From contig DXCO01000035.1 of NCBI GenBank assembly GCA_019115945.1, positions 1 to 64,000 of the forward strand: 64,000 nucleotides of DNA. The letters are read 5' to 3'. Both the position numbers and the translations under genes were made by a program. Under the pieces are notes generated by a model. The model was given only the letters and a program-made list of their open reading frames with translations, had not been told where the DNA came from and searched no databases. The stretch comes from Candidatus Borkfalkia excrementavium (GTDB taxonomy: Bacteria > Bacillota > Clostridia > Christensenellales > Borkfalkiaceae). Positions within the stretch are counted from its first letter, which is position 1, and each line of letters opens with the position of its first letter. Shown one piece after another: positions 18,801-27,430 of the stretch.

Positions 18801-19272
18801 GCGCACCATTCTCGACGAATCGGGGGCGGAAAAACTTCTCGGCCACGGCGATATGCTGTATAAGACGGATACGATGACTTTCCCCGCTCGCGAGCAGGGC
18901 GCGTTTTTGGCGTCCGAAGAAGTGCAGGACGTGGTCGATTACGTCAAGGAGCATAACGAAGCGTATTTCGACGAGAGCGTTTCCGACTATATCAACAACG
19001 AAAGGAGCGGCGGAGGCACCGAAGGCGGCGGTGACGGCGACGACAGCGTAGAAGCCGTCTATATCGATGCGCTCAGGCATGTCGTGTCCATCGGACAGGC
19101 GTCCATTTCCATGATCCAGCGCCGTTGTTCGGTAGGGTACCCGAAAGCGGGCAAGATCATTGAGTGGATGGAAAATATGGGCTATATTTCCGCATTTGAC
19201 GGTGCCAAGGCGCGCAAAGTGCTCATGACGCAGGAAGAGTTTGACAGCAAGTACGGAGATTACGGCGAATGA
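15880..19272 (+). CDS. ftsK: FtsK/SpoIIIE DNA translocase
   Basis: Septum-localised hexameric motor that pumps DNA away from the closing septum or into the forespore. Four transmembrane segments lie in about the first 180 residues, followed by a very long polar, disordered linker (about 190-690), then the motor with Walker A GSTGAGKS at 797-804, Walker B LIIDELADLM near 908, and a C-terminal winged-helix gamma domain (about 1065-1130). Length is 1130 aa. TTG 15880 is chosen because GGAAGGGAG lies 6 nt upstream; an earlier in-frame GTG at 15805 has no ribosome-binding site. The stop overlaps the rimO start (ATGA), so the two are coupled. FtsK versus SpoIIIE cannot be separated by sequence alone. 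Confidence 0.95.
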   Translation: MNNLGRGSEDNKKKKERILTRETVGFVLVLFAAIALVILITRSLIFGSVGFAISSFLLGVFGYCAYAVLAALIYTGVVLITGKRITASGKTVLYCTLLFVFLVCLVHTITAEVSDIAYGSYGQYLGDCYRAGEANGTGGGVIFGLVVYPVVKLTTSVGGYIIFSLLMVGTAYLLYASRSAFQSAKKRREQTREKMIDDASADTAGMYNLNYAEPQAQYQPQYQSQPELHVYPSETDTERAAREISMRTESAEERSRRLFSVSDEFELKSKRELRQDRRAAETAKRAEEPARPLSPYAQSRSILYPDRSGENYTNNLIFDSDSYFNRTDRGAISRQQYSDNFRPASIFEGHERTNRTEAEKRIAEEKAERSSESSVNPGMSQTPSAASSSSASQQVPPKETGYTQFYSDETDGNVTYVNKPKKIVTDTTRATENTQDTAVQETKDFYRNDVHTEYSDARKEFSSAPDLSSGPSPAQPDRGRMSVPEPPKTTGLSEGRQDDVLPTDVARTSEIKEEPSAADLRSRGQVLRGEETSQRRQTEENIQKESTDGCITTGRGREETSSRGEREQSGGLRPADGIDSAVNLFDEDEDEEEPQVSSVPERMERTRPVAEPENLALSRRNAPAPQQNKAEAETPKTRHVYARYNPPPISLLRDYQNPEEADVAEIEHNKETIVDTLYQLKIPSEVLSVTQGPTVTRYDIDIPGNIPTTRVLSCDKEIAMRLHAKDGVNIQTNYENGSISIEVPNRQRAVVGLKEMILSDQFTRAKEGALMFGLGKDIEGKAICGDIAKMKHILVAGSTGAGKSVCLNALIISLLYKYSPEQLRIILVDPKQVEFNIYEKLPHLMVNEIINEPAKVVNVLNWLITEMERRYALFKEKTRTQTLVREIDEYNAHLLPDEERLPKIVLIIDELADLMLVAKKDLEDRIQRLTQKSRAAGIHLVLATQRPSVNVITGVIKSNLPTRIAFKVTQEVDSRTILDESGAEKLLGHGDMLYKTDTMTFPAREQGAFLASEEVQDVVDYVKEHNEAYFDESVSDYINNERSGGGTEGGGDGDDSVEAVYIDALRHVVSIGQASISMIQRRCSVGYPKAGKIIEWMENMGYISAFDGAKARKVLMTQEEFDSKYGDYGE

Positions 19273-20594
19273 GCGTTTTAGACGGAAAAAAATTCGGACT
19301 GATCTCCTTGGGCTGCGATAAAAACAGGGTGGATGCGGAGCGTCTTTTGGGTTGCATCCGCGGCAGGGGATACCCGATCACGGACGATATCAAAGAGGCG
19401 AATGTTCTCATCGTGAACACCTGCGCCTTTTTGAACGATGCGCGCAAAGAAGCGATCGACACCGTGCTCGAATGCGATGCCTGTCGGGGCGGAAACCTTG
19501 AAAAACTTGTGGTCAGCGGCTGCCTTCCGCAGAAATACATCGGAGAACTCTTTCCCTCTTTGACGGAAGCGGACGTGTTTTTGGGTACCGGGGATGCGGA
19601 CGTGCTGCTCGAGGCGGTCGAGCGTTCCTATGCCGAAGGCCGCGTCAATTTTGTCGGAAAGGGCAAAGAAAAGATGGAGCCGCGCGTCGTAACGACGCCC
19701 CTGCATTATGCGTATCTCAAAATCGCGGACGGGTGCAACAATTTTTGCACGTATTGCCTGATCCCGAAGATCCGCGGAAAGTACCGTTCTTATCCTTTCG
19801 GGGATCTTCTGCAAGAGGCGGAAAGCCTCGGAGACGTCGAGCTCATCCTCGTTGCGCAGGATACGACGCGGTACGGCATCGATTTGTACGGCAAAAAGCG
19901 GTTTGCAGAGTTGATCCGCGCTCTTTCTTCTCTGGAAAACGTGCAGAGCATACGCCTGTTATACTGCTATCCCGAGGCGATCGACGACGAACTGATTGCA
20001 GAGATTAAAAACAATCGGAAAGTCGCAAAATACATAGACATCCCTCTCCAGCACAGCGAGGACAGGATCCTGAAACTGATGAACCGCAGGGGATCGCGCG
20101 CAGAGTATCTGCATCTGATCGAAAAACTGCGCGGCGCGGTGCCCGGCATCGCGATCCGATCCACGTTTATTGCGGGATTTCCCACGGAGACGGAAGAGGA
20201 AGTTGCCGCCCTCGGCGAATTTTTGCGCGAAGCAAAGTTGACGAATTGCGGATTTTTTGCCTATTCACGAGAGCCGGAGACGGCTGCCTATCGTTTGAAA
20301 GGGCAGATCCCCGAACGCGTCAAACAGCGCCGCGTGCGAGAACTGTATCGCGTGCAGGAAGAAATTTCCGCATCCTATCTGCAAGGCTGGGTCGGAAAAA
20401 AGATCGAGGTCGTCTGTGACGGCATCGATTACGAACGCGGACTATTTGTCGGGCGTGCGTATTTCAGCGCCCCCGAGATCGACGGAAAAGTATATTTCAA
20501 TGCGCCTGAGGCATGTCAGGGAGAGCGGTATACCGTGCTGGTTACCGGTTCGGACAGTTACGACCTTTTTGCGCGTACGGAGGACTTCGAATGA
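19269..20594 (+). CDS. rimO: Ribosomal protein S12 methylthiotransferase
   Basis: Radical-SAM enzyme that methylthiolates an aspartate of ribosomal protein S12. It has the N-terminal UPF0004 domain with LGCDKNRVDAE (RimO-type; MiaB has GCQMN), the radical-SAM cluster motif in CNNFCTYCLIPKIRG, and a C-terminal TRAM domain. Length 441 aa is normal. It overlaps ftsK and pgsA by 4 nt each. The MiaB paralogue lies at 57.2 kb. Confidence 0.95.
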   Translation: MSVLDGKKFGLISLGCDKNRVDAERLLGCIRGRGYPITDDIKEANVLIVNTCAFLNDARKEAIDTVLECDACRGGNLEKLVVSGCLPQKYIGELFPSLTEADVFLGTGDADVLLEAVERSYAEGRVNFVGKGKEKMEPRVVTTPLHYAYLKIADGCNNFCTYCLIPKIRGKYRSYPFGDLLQEAESLGDVELILVAQDTTRYGIDLYGKKRFAELIRALSSLENVQSIRLLYCYPEAIDDELIAEIKNNRKVAKYIDIPLQHSEDRILKLMNRRGSRAEYLHLIEKLRGAVPGIAIRSTFIAGFPTETEEEVAALGEFLREAKLTNCGFFAYSREPETAAYRLKGQIPERVKQRRVRELYRVQEEISASYLQGWVGKKIEVVCDGIDYERGLFVGRAYFSAPEIDGKVYFNAPEACQGERYTVLVTGSDSYDLFARTEDFE

Positions 20595-21190
20595 ATTTAC
20601 CCAACAGGATCACGCTGGCAAGGATATTTATGATACCCGTCTTTGCCGTGGTATTTTTTCTTACGGTCATTCCCTATAATTATTTTATTGCCTGCATTAT
20701 TTTTATTGCGGCTTCCTGCACCGATTTTATCGACGGGCATATCGCGCGCAAAAGGAATCTTGTGACCAATCTCGGAAAGTTTCTCGATCCGATCGCGGAT
20801 AAAGTGCTCGTCTCCACGGCGCTGATCCTTTTGCTCGTCAAACAGGAAGTACTTACGGTAGCGTGGCAGGGAGAATGGGTCACGATCGCCTGCGGCGTCT
20901 GCGTTGCGGTCATCCTGGCCCGTGAACTCATCGTAAGCGGGTTCCGCATGGTCGCCGCTTCTACCGGGCTCGTTTTGGCTGCGGATAAAGTCGGCAAAGT
21001 CAAAACGACTTTTCAGGATATTTCCATCGCGATGCTGCTTGCGGGAGCCGATTTTTTCGGCCTTGCAAAAGTAAGCGAAGTTTTCTGCGCGATCGGGCTC
21101 GTCGCTTTGGCGATCGCGACCGTTCTGACCATCTGGTCCGGAATTTCGTATATTGTTAAAAATCGGGCGGTGTTTTCCGAATCCAAATGA
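20591..21190 (+). CDS. pgsA: CDP-diacylglycerol:glycerol-3-phosphate 3-phosphatidyltransferase
   Basis: Membrane enzyme of phosphatidylglycerol synthesis, using CDP-diacylglycerol and glycerol 3-phosphate. The 199-aa protein has about five hydrophobic segments and the CDP-alcohol phosphatidyltransferase motif DFIDGHIAR...GKFLDPIADK with all four metal-binding aspartates. The start is ATG 20591, overlapping the rimO stop (ATGA); a longer frame beginning inside rimO has no support. Its neighbourhood (ftsK, rimO, pgsA, cinA, recA) is a common Bacillota order. Confidence 0.95.
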   Translation: MNLPNRITLARIFMIPVFAVVFFLTVIPYNYFIACIIFIAASCTDFIDGHIARKRNLVTNLGKFLDPIADKVLVSTALILLLVKQEVLTVAWQGEWVTIACGVCVAVILARELIVSGFRMVAASTGLVLAADKVGKVKTTFQDISIAMLLAGADFFGLAKVSEVFCAIGLVALAIATVLTIWSGISYIVKNRAVFSESK

Positions 21191-22266
21191 AAAACGCCTG
21201 TATCGTCATCAGGGACAACCGAAACTATTTCAGCGGGACGGAATTTGAAAAAATCGTCGCCGCACTTCTCGACGGCGGGTATGCGTCGGAAAAGATCTAT
21301 CTGCTTTCGGCGGAAGAAGAACAGGAGTTTGCCCAGACCTTTCTCGAATGCAAGAATTTTTTCGAAAACGTCTTTATCGTCTCCCCGTCATCCGCTCTGC
21401 CCGAGATCCGCGCAAAAGTGTGCGAACTGCTGAAAGTTGAAAAAACGGATACCGACGTAGTTCATGTCGGGCAGAAGAGTTTCTTCTTTTTCAAAAGCGG
21501 CAGGGCGGGGGAAGATATCGCGCGGGAGGAAACGGTCCCTTATCTCGATGCAAAATACGGCGTGCGCCACGGCAAGGTCGTCCTGCGCGCGTTCGGCGTT
21601 CCCGAACAGACGCAGAAAAAATTGCGGGAGAATACCGTCGCGGCGGGAAAGGGCGCTTTTGTCTGCACGGTGTCTGAAAACGACGGCGATTTCCGCTTTG
21701 AAATTCTCTATGACGACAAAACCTCAAAAATGCTCGTTGACGAGGCGACCAGAAAGGCGGCCGAAAGTCTGCAGGAATACCTGTACGCCGTAGAAGATAT
21801 CCCCCTGAATGTTTTGGTCGTGGAACTTCTGAAACTGAGGGGGCTGAAACTGAGCATGGCCGAGTCCTTTACGGGCGGTGGCGTTGCGCAGAAGATCGTC
21901 GAAGTCTCCGGCGCGAGCGCCGTGCTTTTTGAAAGCGTAGTCGCCTATGACAACGGCTCAAAGAGAAAAAGACTGGGGGTATCCCGCCAGACGCTCGATA
22001 CGCAGGGCGCCGTTTCGGACGAGACGGCCTACGAGATGGCGACAGGGTTGCTGTCTACGGGCGATTGCAGCGTCGCGCTGGCGACTACGGGCATCGCGGG
22101 GCCGAATTCCGACGGGTCGAGAAAGCCGGTAGGGCTGTGCTATATCGCCGTCGGAACGCAGGAATCGGTATACGTTTATAAATACATTCTGAAAGGCGAT
22201 CGGCAGGCAATCACGCGGCGTGCGATCAATCAGGCGCTGTTTTTATTGTATAAACAGATCAAATGA
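21187..22266 (+). CDS. CinA-family protein with degenerate N-terminal domain
   Basis: The C-terminal part (about residues 205-359) is a clear CinA/PncC domain, which in other bacteria deamidates nicotinamide mononucleotide; AESFTGGGVA at about 224 and TTGIAGPNSDGSRKPVG are its signatures. The middle (about 130-205, KVVLRAFGVPEQTQKKL) resembles the CinA linker domain. The first about 125 residues occupy the place of the COG1058/MoCF-like domain but are shorter and lack its usual IGTELL-type motif, so a pyrophosphatase activity there is doubtful. It overlaps pgsA by 4 nt and precedes recA by 45 nt, the standard cinA-recA arrangement. Confidence 0.85.
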   Translation: MKNACIVIRDNRNYFSGTEFEKIVAALLDGGYASEKIYLLSAEEEQEFAQTFLECKNFFENVFIVSPSSALPEIRAKVCELLKVEKTDTDVVHVGQKSFFFFKSGRAGEDIAREETVPYLDAKYGVRHGKVVLRAFGVPEQTQKKLRENTVAAGKGAFVCTVSENDGDFRFEILYDDKTSKMLVDEATRKAAESLQEYLYAVEDIPLNVLVVELLKLRGLKLSMAESFTGGGVAQKIVEVSGASAVLFESVVAYDNGSKRKRLGVSRQTLDTQGAVSDETAYEMATGLLSTGDCSVALATTGIAGPNSDGSRKPVGLCYIAVGTQESVYVYKYILKGDRQAITRRAINQALFLLYKQIK

Positions 22267-22311
22267 CGCGATCATTGCGATAAAAAGATAATCAAATAAA
22301 CGAGGTAACGA

Positions 22312-23343
22312 ATGGATAACGACAAACTGAAAGCGCTTGACCAGGTTCTTGCGCAGATCGAAAAGCACTACGGTAAGGGTGCCATCATGAAACTCGGCGA
22401 CGAGGCAGGGCGTGTGGACATAGAAGTGATCCCGACGGGCTGTCTCTCTCTTGACATCGCTTTGGGCATCGGCGGACTGCCGCGCGGCAGGATCATCGAG
22501 ATCTACGGGCCAGAATCTTCCGGTAAAACGACGGTCGCCCTCCATGTCATCGCAGAGATCCAAAAAACGGGCGGCATTGCGGCGTTCATCGACGCCGAAC
22601 ACGCGCTCGATCCGGTCTATGCAAAAAAGTTGGGCGTAGATCTGGACAACCTCTACGTTTCTCAGCCGGATACGGGGGAGCAGGCTTTGGATATCGCCGA
22701 CGCTCTCGTGCGCAGCGGTGCCGTAGACCTGATCGTGGTCGACTCCGTCGCCGCTCTCACGCCGAAAGCGGAGATCGAAGGGGACATGGGAGATCCGCAC
22801 GTCGGGTTGCAGGCGCGCCTCATGTCGCAGGCCTTGCGTAAACTTACCGGTATCATCAATAAATCGAAAACGTGCGTCATTTTTATCAATCAACTGCGCG
22901 AAAAGGTCGGCATCATGTTCGGAAATCCCGAAACCACGCCGGGCGGAAAGGCTTTGAAATTTTACGCGAGCGTGCGCATCGACGTCCGCAAGGCGGATGC
23001 TCTCAAAGACAGCGAGGGCATCATGGGCAATAAGACGCGCGCGAAGATCGTTAAAAACAAACTTGCGCCCCCGTTCAAAACTGCGGAGTTCGATATCCTT
23101 TACGGAGAAGGAATTTCCCAGGAGGGGTGCATCATCGATCTCGGCGTTGCCTGCGGCGTGATCGCCAAAAGCGGCGCATGGTTCGCATACGAGGGGGAAA
23201 AGGTCGCGCAGGGCAGAGAAAAAATGCGCGAGTGGCTGAAGAACAACCCCGACAAAGAAAAAGAAATCGAGAACAAGATCCGCGCAGCGTATAAGCCCAA
23301 GACGGAAGAGAACGACGGGGAAGAGGAAGCGGACGGAGAATAA
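22312..23343 (+). CDS. recA: Recombinase RecA
   Basis: DNA-dependent ATPase for strand exchange and activation of LexA self-cleavage. Walker A GPESSGKT at residues 66-73, MAW motif and L1/L2 loops ([27 protein letters not shown]) are all present. Length 343 aa is normal, with an acidic C-terminal tail. A GAGGTAA motif sits 5 nt before the ATG. I find no LexA-type GAAC-N4-GTTC box in the 45 nt upstream, so expression is probably from the operon promoter. Confidence 0.98.
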   Translation: MDNDKLKALDQVLAQIEKHYGKGAIMKLGDEAGRVDIEVIPTGCLSLDIALGIGGLPRGRIIEIYGPESSGKTTVALHVIAEIQKTGGIAAFIDAEHALDPVYAKKLGVDLDNLYVSQPDTGEQALDIADALVRSGAVDLIVVDSVAALTPKAEIEGDMGDPHVGLQARLMSQALRKLTGIINKSKTCVIFINQLREKVGIMFGNPETTPGGKALKFYASVRIDVRKADALKDSEGIMGNKTRAKIVKNKLAPPFKTAEFDILYGEGISQEGCIIDLGVACGVIAKSGAWFAYEGEKVAQGREKMREWLKNNPDKEKEIENKIRAAYKPKTEENDGEEEADGE

Positions 23344-23349
23344 AGACGT

Positions 23350-25251
23350 ATGAAGTACGGTTTTGTCAAAGTTGCCGCCGCAACGCCGAATATCCGCGTG
23401 GCGGACGTAAAATTCAATACAGAACGTATCCTTGAAGGGATCGGCGAGGCAGAATCGTCGGGAGTGCAACTTCTCGGTTTTCCCGAACTTTGCGTCTGCG
23501 GTTATACTTGCGGCGATTTGTTCGGGCAGGACGTATTGCTGGACGGTTGCGAAAGGGCACTCGCCGAGATCGCCGGTGCGACAAAGGGCAAAAAGATGCT
23601 CGTGTTCGTAGGCCTGCCCTTTCGGTTTGCAGGGGTGCTGTATAATTGTGCGGCCGCACTGTCGGGCGGTAAGGTCATTGCGCTGATCCCGAAATCCAAT
23701 CTGCCGAATTATGCAGAGTTCTACGAAAAGCGCAATTTTACCGCATATCGCGGAGAAAACGTCCGCTTTGCATGGAACGGCGAAGAGGTCGTTTTCGGCA
23801 ATAAAATCATTTTTGCGGACGAAAAGGAGAAATATTTCACGGTCGCCGCAGAGATCTGCGAAGATTTGTGGGTACCGCAGTCTCCATCCGTTTCGCATGC
23901 GCTCGCGGGAGCGAATATCATCGTCAATCTTTCCGCTTCGGACGAGACGACGGGAAAAGCGGAATACCGGCGCCTTCTGGTCCGTTCGCAGTCCGCAAAG
24001 ATTGTCGCGGGTTACGTTTATGCGGATGCCGGTGAGGGCGAATCCACGACGGATATGGTCTTTTCCGGTCACGACATGATCGCGGAAAACGGAGAGATCC
24101 TCGCGGAGAGCAAACTTTTTGAAAACGGAATGATCGTTTCGGAAATTGACGTGCAGAAGATCGCGTTCGAGCGCCGCCGCATCGATACCTTCCGCGGAAC
24201 AAGTGAAGCCGGATACGAAACGATCCTGATCAAAGCGGATCAAAGCGGAGATACGTTCTCGCGTGACGTTCCCGCGCTTCCGTTTGTTCCGTCCGGAGAT
24301 AAGTCGATCGAGGATCGGGCGGAACTGATTCTGACCATGCAGTCGGAGGGGCTTGCGAAGCGGCTGGAGCATACAAATTCTAAAAGTGCCGTGATCGGTA
24401 TTTCGGGCGGGCTGGACAGCGCGCTCGCTCTGCTGGTTGCCGTTCGTGCTTTCAGAAAGGCAGGGCGGGATCTCAAAGACATCATCGCCGTTACGATGCC
24501 CTGTTTCGGGACTTCGGAAAGGACGCTGAACAATTCTCTGCGGTTTATGGAAAAACTGGGGGTGACGGCGCGTACAATCAGAATAGCGGATTCGGTGCGC
24601 AGCCACTTCAAGGATATTTCGCACGACGAGTCAGTCCGCAATTCCGCCTATGAAAACGCGCAGGCGCGCATGCGCACGATGGTACTCATGGATATCGCCA
24701 ACGACGAGGACGGTTTGGTCGTCGGCACGGGCGATCTGAGCGAACTTGCGCTCGGTTGGGCGACGTACAACGGAGACCATATGTCCATGTACGGCGTCAA
24801 CGCATCCGTCCCGAAAACGCTCGTCAAATACCTGATCGGCTATGAGGCGGCCCGGCTGGGCGGCGACGTGCAGGACGTGCTTACGGATATCCTGAATACG
24901 GAGATCAGCCCGGAACTTCTCCCTCCCGTAAAGGGAAAGATCGCGCAGAAGACGGAATCGCTCGTCGGTCCGTACGAACTCAACGATTTTTACCTTTACT
25001 ACGCCATCCGTTGGGGTTTTACCCCCAAAAAAGTCTGTTTTCTCGCAAAAAAAGCGTTTGCGGGGCGGTATGGCGAAGCGGAGATCAAAAAACGGCTTGC
25101 CGATTTTTACCGCAGATTCTTTTCCCAGCAGTTCAAGCGTTCCTGTCTGCCGGACGGCGTGAAGATTGGTTCTGTGACCCTTTCTCCGAGAGGGGACTGG
25201 CGCATGCCTTCCGATGCCGTGGCCGCGCTTTGGCTGAATGAACTTGAATAA
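23350..25251 (+). CDS. nadE: Glutamine-dependent NAD+ synthetase
   Basis: Final step of NAD synthesis: amidates nicotinic acid adenine dinucleotide using ammonia from glutamine. The N-terminal nitrilase-type glutaminase domain (about 1-290) shows the Glu-Lys-Cys triad in GFPELCVCGY, LIPKSNLPNY and AAEICEDLWVP. The C-terminal synthetase has the PP-loop GISGGLDSALAL near residue 351. Length 633 aa is typical of the two-domain form. It begins 6 nt after recA and ends at a terminator. With the CinA-like protein two genes upstream, two NAD-related functions share the operon. Confidence 0.96.
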   Translation: MKYGFVKVAAATPNIRVADVKFNTERILEGIGEAESSGVQLLGFPELCVCGYTCGDLFGQDVLLDGCERALAEIAGATKGKKMLVFVGLPFRFAGVLYNCAAALSGGKVIALIPKSNLPNYAEFYEKRNFTAYRGENVRFAWNGEEVVFGNKIIFADEKEKYFTVAAEICEDLWVPQSPSVSHALAGANIIVNLSASDETTGKAEYRRLLVRSQSAKIVAGYVYADAGEGESTTDMVFSGHDMIAENGEILAESKLFENGMIVSEIDVQKIAFERRRIDTFRGTSEAGYETILIKADQSGDTFSRDVPALPFVPSGDKSIEDRAELILTMQSEGLAKRLEHTNSKSAVIGISGGLDSALALLVAVRAFRKAGRDLKDIIAVTMPCFGTSERTLNNSLRFMEKLGVTARTIRIADSVRSHFKDISHDESVRNSAYENAQARMRTMVLMDIANDEDGLVVGTGDLSELALGWATYNGDHMSMYGVNASVPKTLVKYLIGYEAARLGGDVQDVLTDILNTEISPELLPPVKGKIAQKTESLVGPYELNDFYLYYAIRWGFTPKKVCFLAKKAFAGRYGEAEIKKRLADFYRRFFSQQFKRSCLPDGVKIGSVTLSPRGDWRMPSDAVAALWLNELE

Positions 25252-25261
25252 AAGTTGTTTC

Positions 25262-25297
25262 GCCGCGGGCAGTTTTTGCCCGTGGCATTTCTTTTTT
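25262..25297 (+). terminator. Terminator after nadE
   Basis: 9-bp stem with one G-U pair (25262-25270 with 25278-25286), then ATTTCTTTTTT. It ends the ftsK-nadE operon. Confidence 0.8.
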
Positions 25298-25325
25298 GCG
25301 CGGACATAAATTCGCGGAAATAGTA

Positions 25326-25354
25326 TTGACTTTTATATAAAAATGCGATATAAT
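25326..25354 (+). promoter_or_regulatory. SigA promoter of rny
   Basis: TTGACT (25326-25331), 17-bp spacer, TATAAT (25349-25354). The leader is about 83 nt. Confidence 0.85.
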
Positions 25355-25443
25355 AAAAAAGGTATGAATTAGACGGGGTAGTATGAGATTTTGATTGGCT
25401 CCGGCTGTTTATATACGTACATTTCATTTACAGGAGGCTTAAC

Positions 25444-27057
25444 ATGTTTGGTTCAGACGTTGGCTCCCTGTTTCTCGCAAGCGTGCCGATGGGCGTTTTT
25501 ATCGGCGTGCTTGTCGGCGCTATAGTAGTCATCGGCGCGCTCGGCTTTTTCTTCGGCAGATTCCTTTATAAAAGGCTCTTTTCGAAGAAGGTCGGAGATG
25601 CCGAACAGCAAATCAAAATAATGCGCGAGGAAGCGGAAAACGAATGCCGCGCATTAAAAAAGGAAGCTATTTTAGAGGCTAAGGAACAGGACTTAAAACT
25701 CAGAAACGAATTTGAACGCGAATCAAGGGAAAAGAAAAACGAACTGCAGAAAGCGGAACAGCGTTTGATGCAGAAAGAGGACATCCTCGATAAAAAAGAG
25801 GACACGCTCCTTAAAAAATCCGATGCTCTTGAACAGCAGCAGAAGAATCTTGCCAAACAGGAAGGCGAGATCAAAAAGATGCAGGAAAAAGTGAATCACC
25901 AGCACGATCTGATGATTCAGGAACTGGAAAAAGTCGCACAGTTGACGCGCGAAGAAGCGAAAAAGTTATTGACGGAAAATATTCTCGACGAGACGAGAAA
26001 GGACGTTGCCGTTCAGGTAAGAAACATCGAGCAGCAGGCGAAAGACGAAGCGGACATGAACGCGAAAAAGATCATCAGTCTTGCGATCCAGCGCTGTGCG
26101 TCCGATCATGCGTCGGAGATTACGGTTTCCGTCGTCCCTCTGCCCAACGATGACATGAAAGCGCGTATCATCGGCCGCGAGGGCAGAAATATCCGCGCTT
26201 TGGAAAACGCTACGGGGATCGAGTTGATCATAGACGATACGCCCGAAGTCGTGATCCTTTCCGGGTTTGATCCCGTCCGCAGAGAAGTTGCGCGCATTGC
26301 GCTTGAAAAACTGATCAGCGACGGAAGGATTCATCCCGCAAGGATCGAAGAGACGGTCGAAAAAGTCAAAAAGGAACTCGACCAGCAGATCAAGGAAAAC
26401 GGCGAAGCCGCTATGTTCGAGGTCGGTATTTTCGGGCTTCATCCGGAACTGATCAAGTTGCTCGGCAGACTGAAATACCGCACGAGTTACGGCCAGAACG
26501 TGTATAAACATTCCATCGAAGTGGCGCAACTTGCCGGCATGATGGCGGCAGAACTCGGTTTGGACGTCAACCTTGCAAAGCGCGCGGGACTGTTGCATGA
26601 TATAGGCAAGGCAGTCGATCACGAACAGGAAGGCACGCATATCCAGATCGGTGCGGACATCGCCAAAAAGTATAAAGAGAGCAATAACGTCGTCAATGCG
26701 ATTATGGCGCACCACGGCGATGTAGAGCCGAAAACGGTAGAGGCTGTACTTATTCAGGCAGCCGACGCTATTTCGGGTGCACGGCCGGGCGCACGCCGCG
26801 AAACGAGCACGAACTACGTCAAAAGGCTTGAACAGCTTGAAAATATTGCAAGCTCTTTCAAGGGCGTGGAAAAAAGTTACGCCATTCAGGCGGGCAGAGA
26901 GGTGCGCGTGATCGTCAAACCCGAACAGATCGACGATGCGCAGACGCTTTTCCTCGCGAAAGATATCGCCAAAAAGATCGAGCAGGAACTTGAATATCCC
27001 GGTCAGATCAAAGTCAATGTGATCCGCGAATTCCGCGGGGTAGAGTACGCAAAATAA
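25444..27057 (+). CDS. rny: Ribonuclease Y
   Basis: Membrane-anchored endoribonuclease that starts mRNA decay in Bacillota. One N-terminal transmembrane segment (about 12-40), a long charged coiled coil (about 45-200), a KH RNA-binding domain (about 225-290, with [15 protein letters not shown]) and an HD phosphohydrolase domain with His385-Asp386 in LHDIGKA. At 537 aa it is slightly longer than many, because of the N-terminal membrane region. AGGAGG lies 6 nt before the ATG. It has its own promoter and terminator. Confidence 0.97.
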   Translation: MFGSDVGSLFLASVPMGVFIGVLVGAIVVIGALGFFFGRFLYKRLFSKKVGDAEQQIKIMREEAENECRALKKEAILEAKEQDLKLRNEFERESREKKNELQKAEQRLMQKEDILDKKEDTLLKKSDALEQQQKNLAKQEGEIKKMQEKVNHQHDLMIQELEKVAQLTREEAKKLLTENILDETRKDVAVQVRNIEQQAKDEADMNAKKIISLAIQRCASDHASEITVSVVPLPNDDMKARIIGREGRNIRALENATGIELIIDDTPEVVILSGFDPVRREVARIALEKLISDGRIHPARIEETVEKVKKELDQQIKENGEAAMFEVGIFGLHPELIKLLGRLKYRTSYGQNVYKHSIEVAQLAGMMAAELGLDVNLAKRAGLLHDIGKAVDHEQEGTHIQIGADIAKKYKESNNVVNAIMAHHGDVEPKTVEAVLIQAADAISGARPGARRETSTNYVKRLEQLENIASSFKGVEKSYAIQAGREVRVIVKPEQIDDAQTLFLAKDIAKKIEQELEYPGQIKVNVIREFRGVEYAK

Positions 27058-27091
27058 TTTTTCTCAGAAAATCACATCTGAAAATCAAAGT

Positions 27092-27130
27092 GCCCTGAAA
27101 ATTTCCGTCGGAAATTTTCAGGGCGCTTTT
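27092..27130. terminator. Terminator between rny and the XRE gene
   Basis: Perfect 15-bp stem (27092-27106 with 27110-27124) followed by GCTTTTT; it separates two converging genes, and the minus-strand gene ends at 27136. Confidence 0.88.
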
Positions 27131-27135
27131 TCGTA

Positions 27136-27339
27136 TCAGTCTTCCAGGCCCAGTAAATAGTCGGATGACACCTCAAAATAACGGGAAAGGCGTACAATCA
27201 TTTCAATACCGGGTTCCGTTCTTCCCCGTTCCCAGTCGCAAATGCTGCTGTTATTGGTGCCGATAATGGCCGCCAATTGTTTTTGACTCAGGTTCTTTTC
27301 CGTCCTCAGTTCTTTCAGTCTCTGATGAAATATATTCAT
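27136..27339 (-). CDS. XRE-family HTH repressor
   Basis: 67-residue protein consisting almost entirely of one Cro/C1-type helix-turn-helix: RLKELRTEKNLSQKQLAAIIG (helices 1-2), then NNSSICDWERGRTEPG (recognition helix) and RLSRYFEVSSDYLLG. It is divergent from the zinc-ribbon gene; two inverted repeats lie between them, one over the neighbour's promoter, so it probably represses that gene and itself. No Shine-Dalgarno motif precedes its ATG. No metal-sensing or ligand domain is visible. Confidence 0.85.
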   Translation of the reverse strand: MNIFHQRLKELRTEKNLSQKQLAAIIGTNNSSICDWERGRTEPGIEMIVRLSRYFEVSSDYLLGLED

Positions 27340-27350
27340 ACCATATATTT

Positions 27351-27365
27351 TAGGGATTTTTCCTA
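27351..27365. promoter_or_regulatory. Operator-like inverted repeat 1
   Basis: 15-base element TAGGGA-TTT-TTCCTA with one mismatch between arms, 12 nt upstream of the XRE start codon. It matches the second element at 27380 and is a likely repressor site for autoregulation. Confidence 0.6.
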
Positions 27366-27372
27366 AAAATAG

Positions 27373-27401
27373 TTGACATTAGGGAAAATCCCTATCATAC
27401 T
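27373..27401 (+). promoter_or_regulatory. Promoter of the zinc-ribbon gene with embedded operator 2
   Basis: TTGACA (27373-27378), 17-bp spacer, CATACT (27396-27401). The spacer is almost filled by a perfect inverted repeat TAGGGA-AAA-TCCCTA (27380-27394). A protein bound there would block RNA polymerase. The centre-to-centre distance to the first repeat is 29 bp. Confidence 0.7.
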
Positions 27402-27430
27402 TATGTCAAAGGATTTTCAAGGAGGTTTAT

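Noticed and set aside
22267..22311. LexA (SOS) box upstream of recA
   Set aside because: No GAAC-N4-GTTC-like palindrome is present in the short gap between the cinA-like gene and recA.
22243..24624. Very long open frame on the minus strand opposite recA and nadE (793 codons)
   Set aside because: It lies entirely over two strongly conserved plus-strand genes, shows no recognisable motif, and is explained by codon bias making the antisense frame stop-poor.
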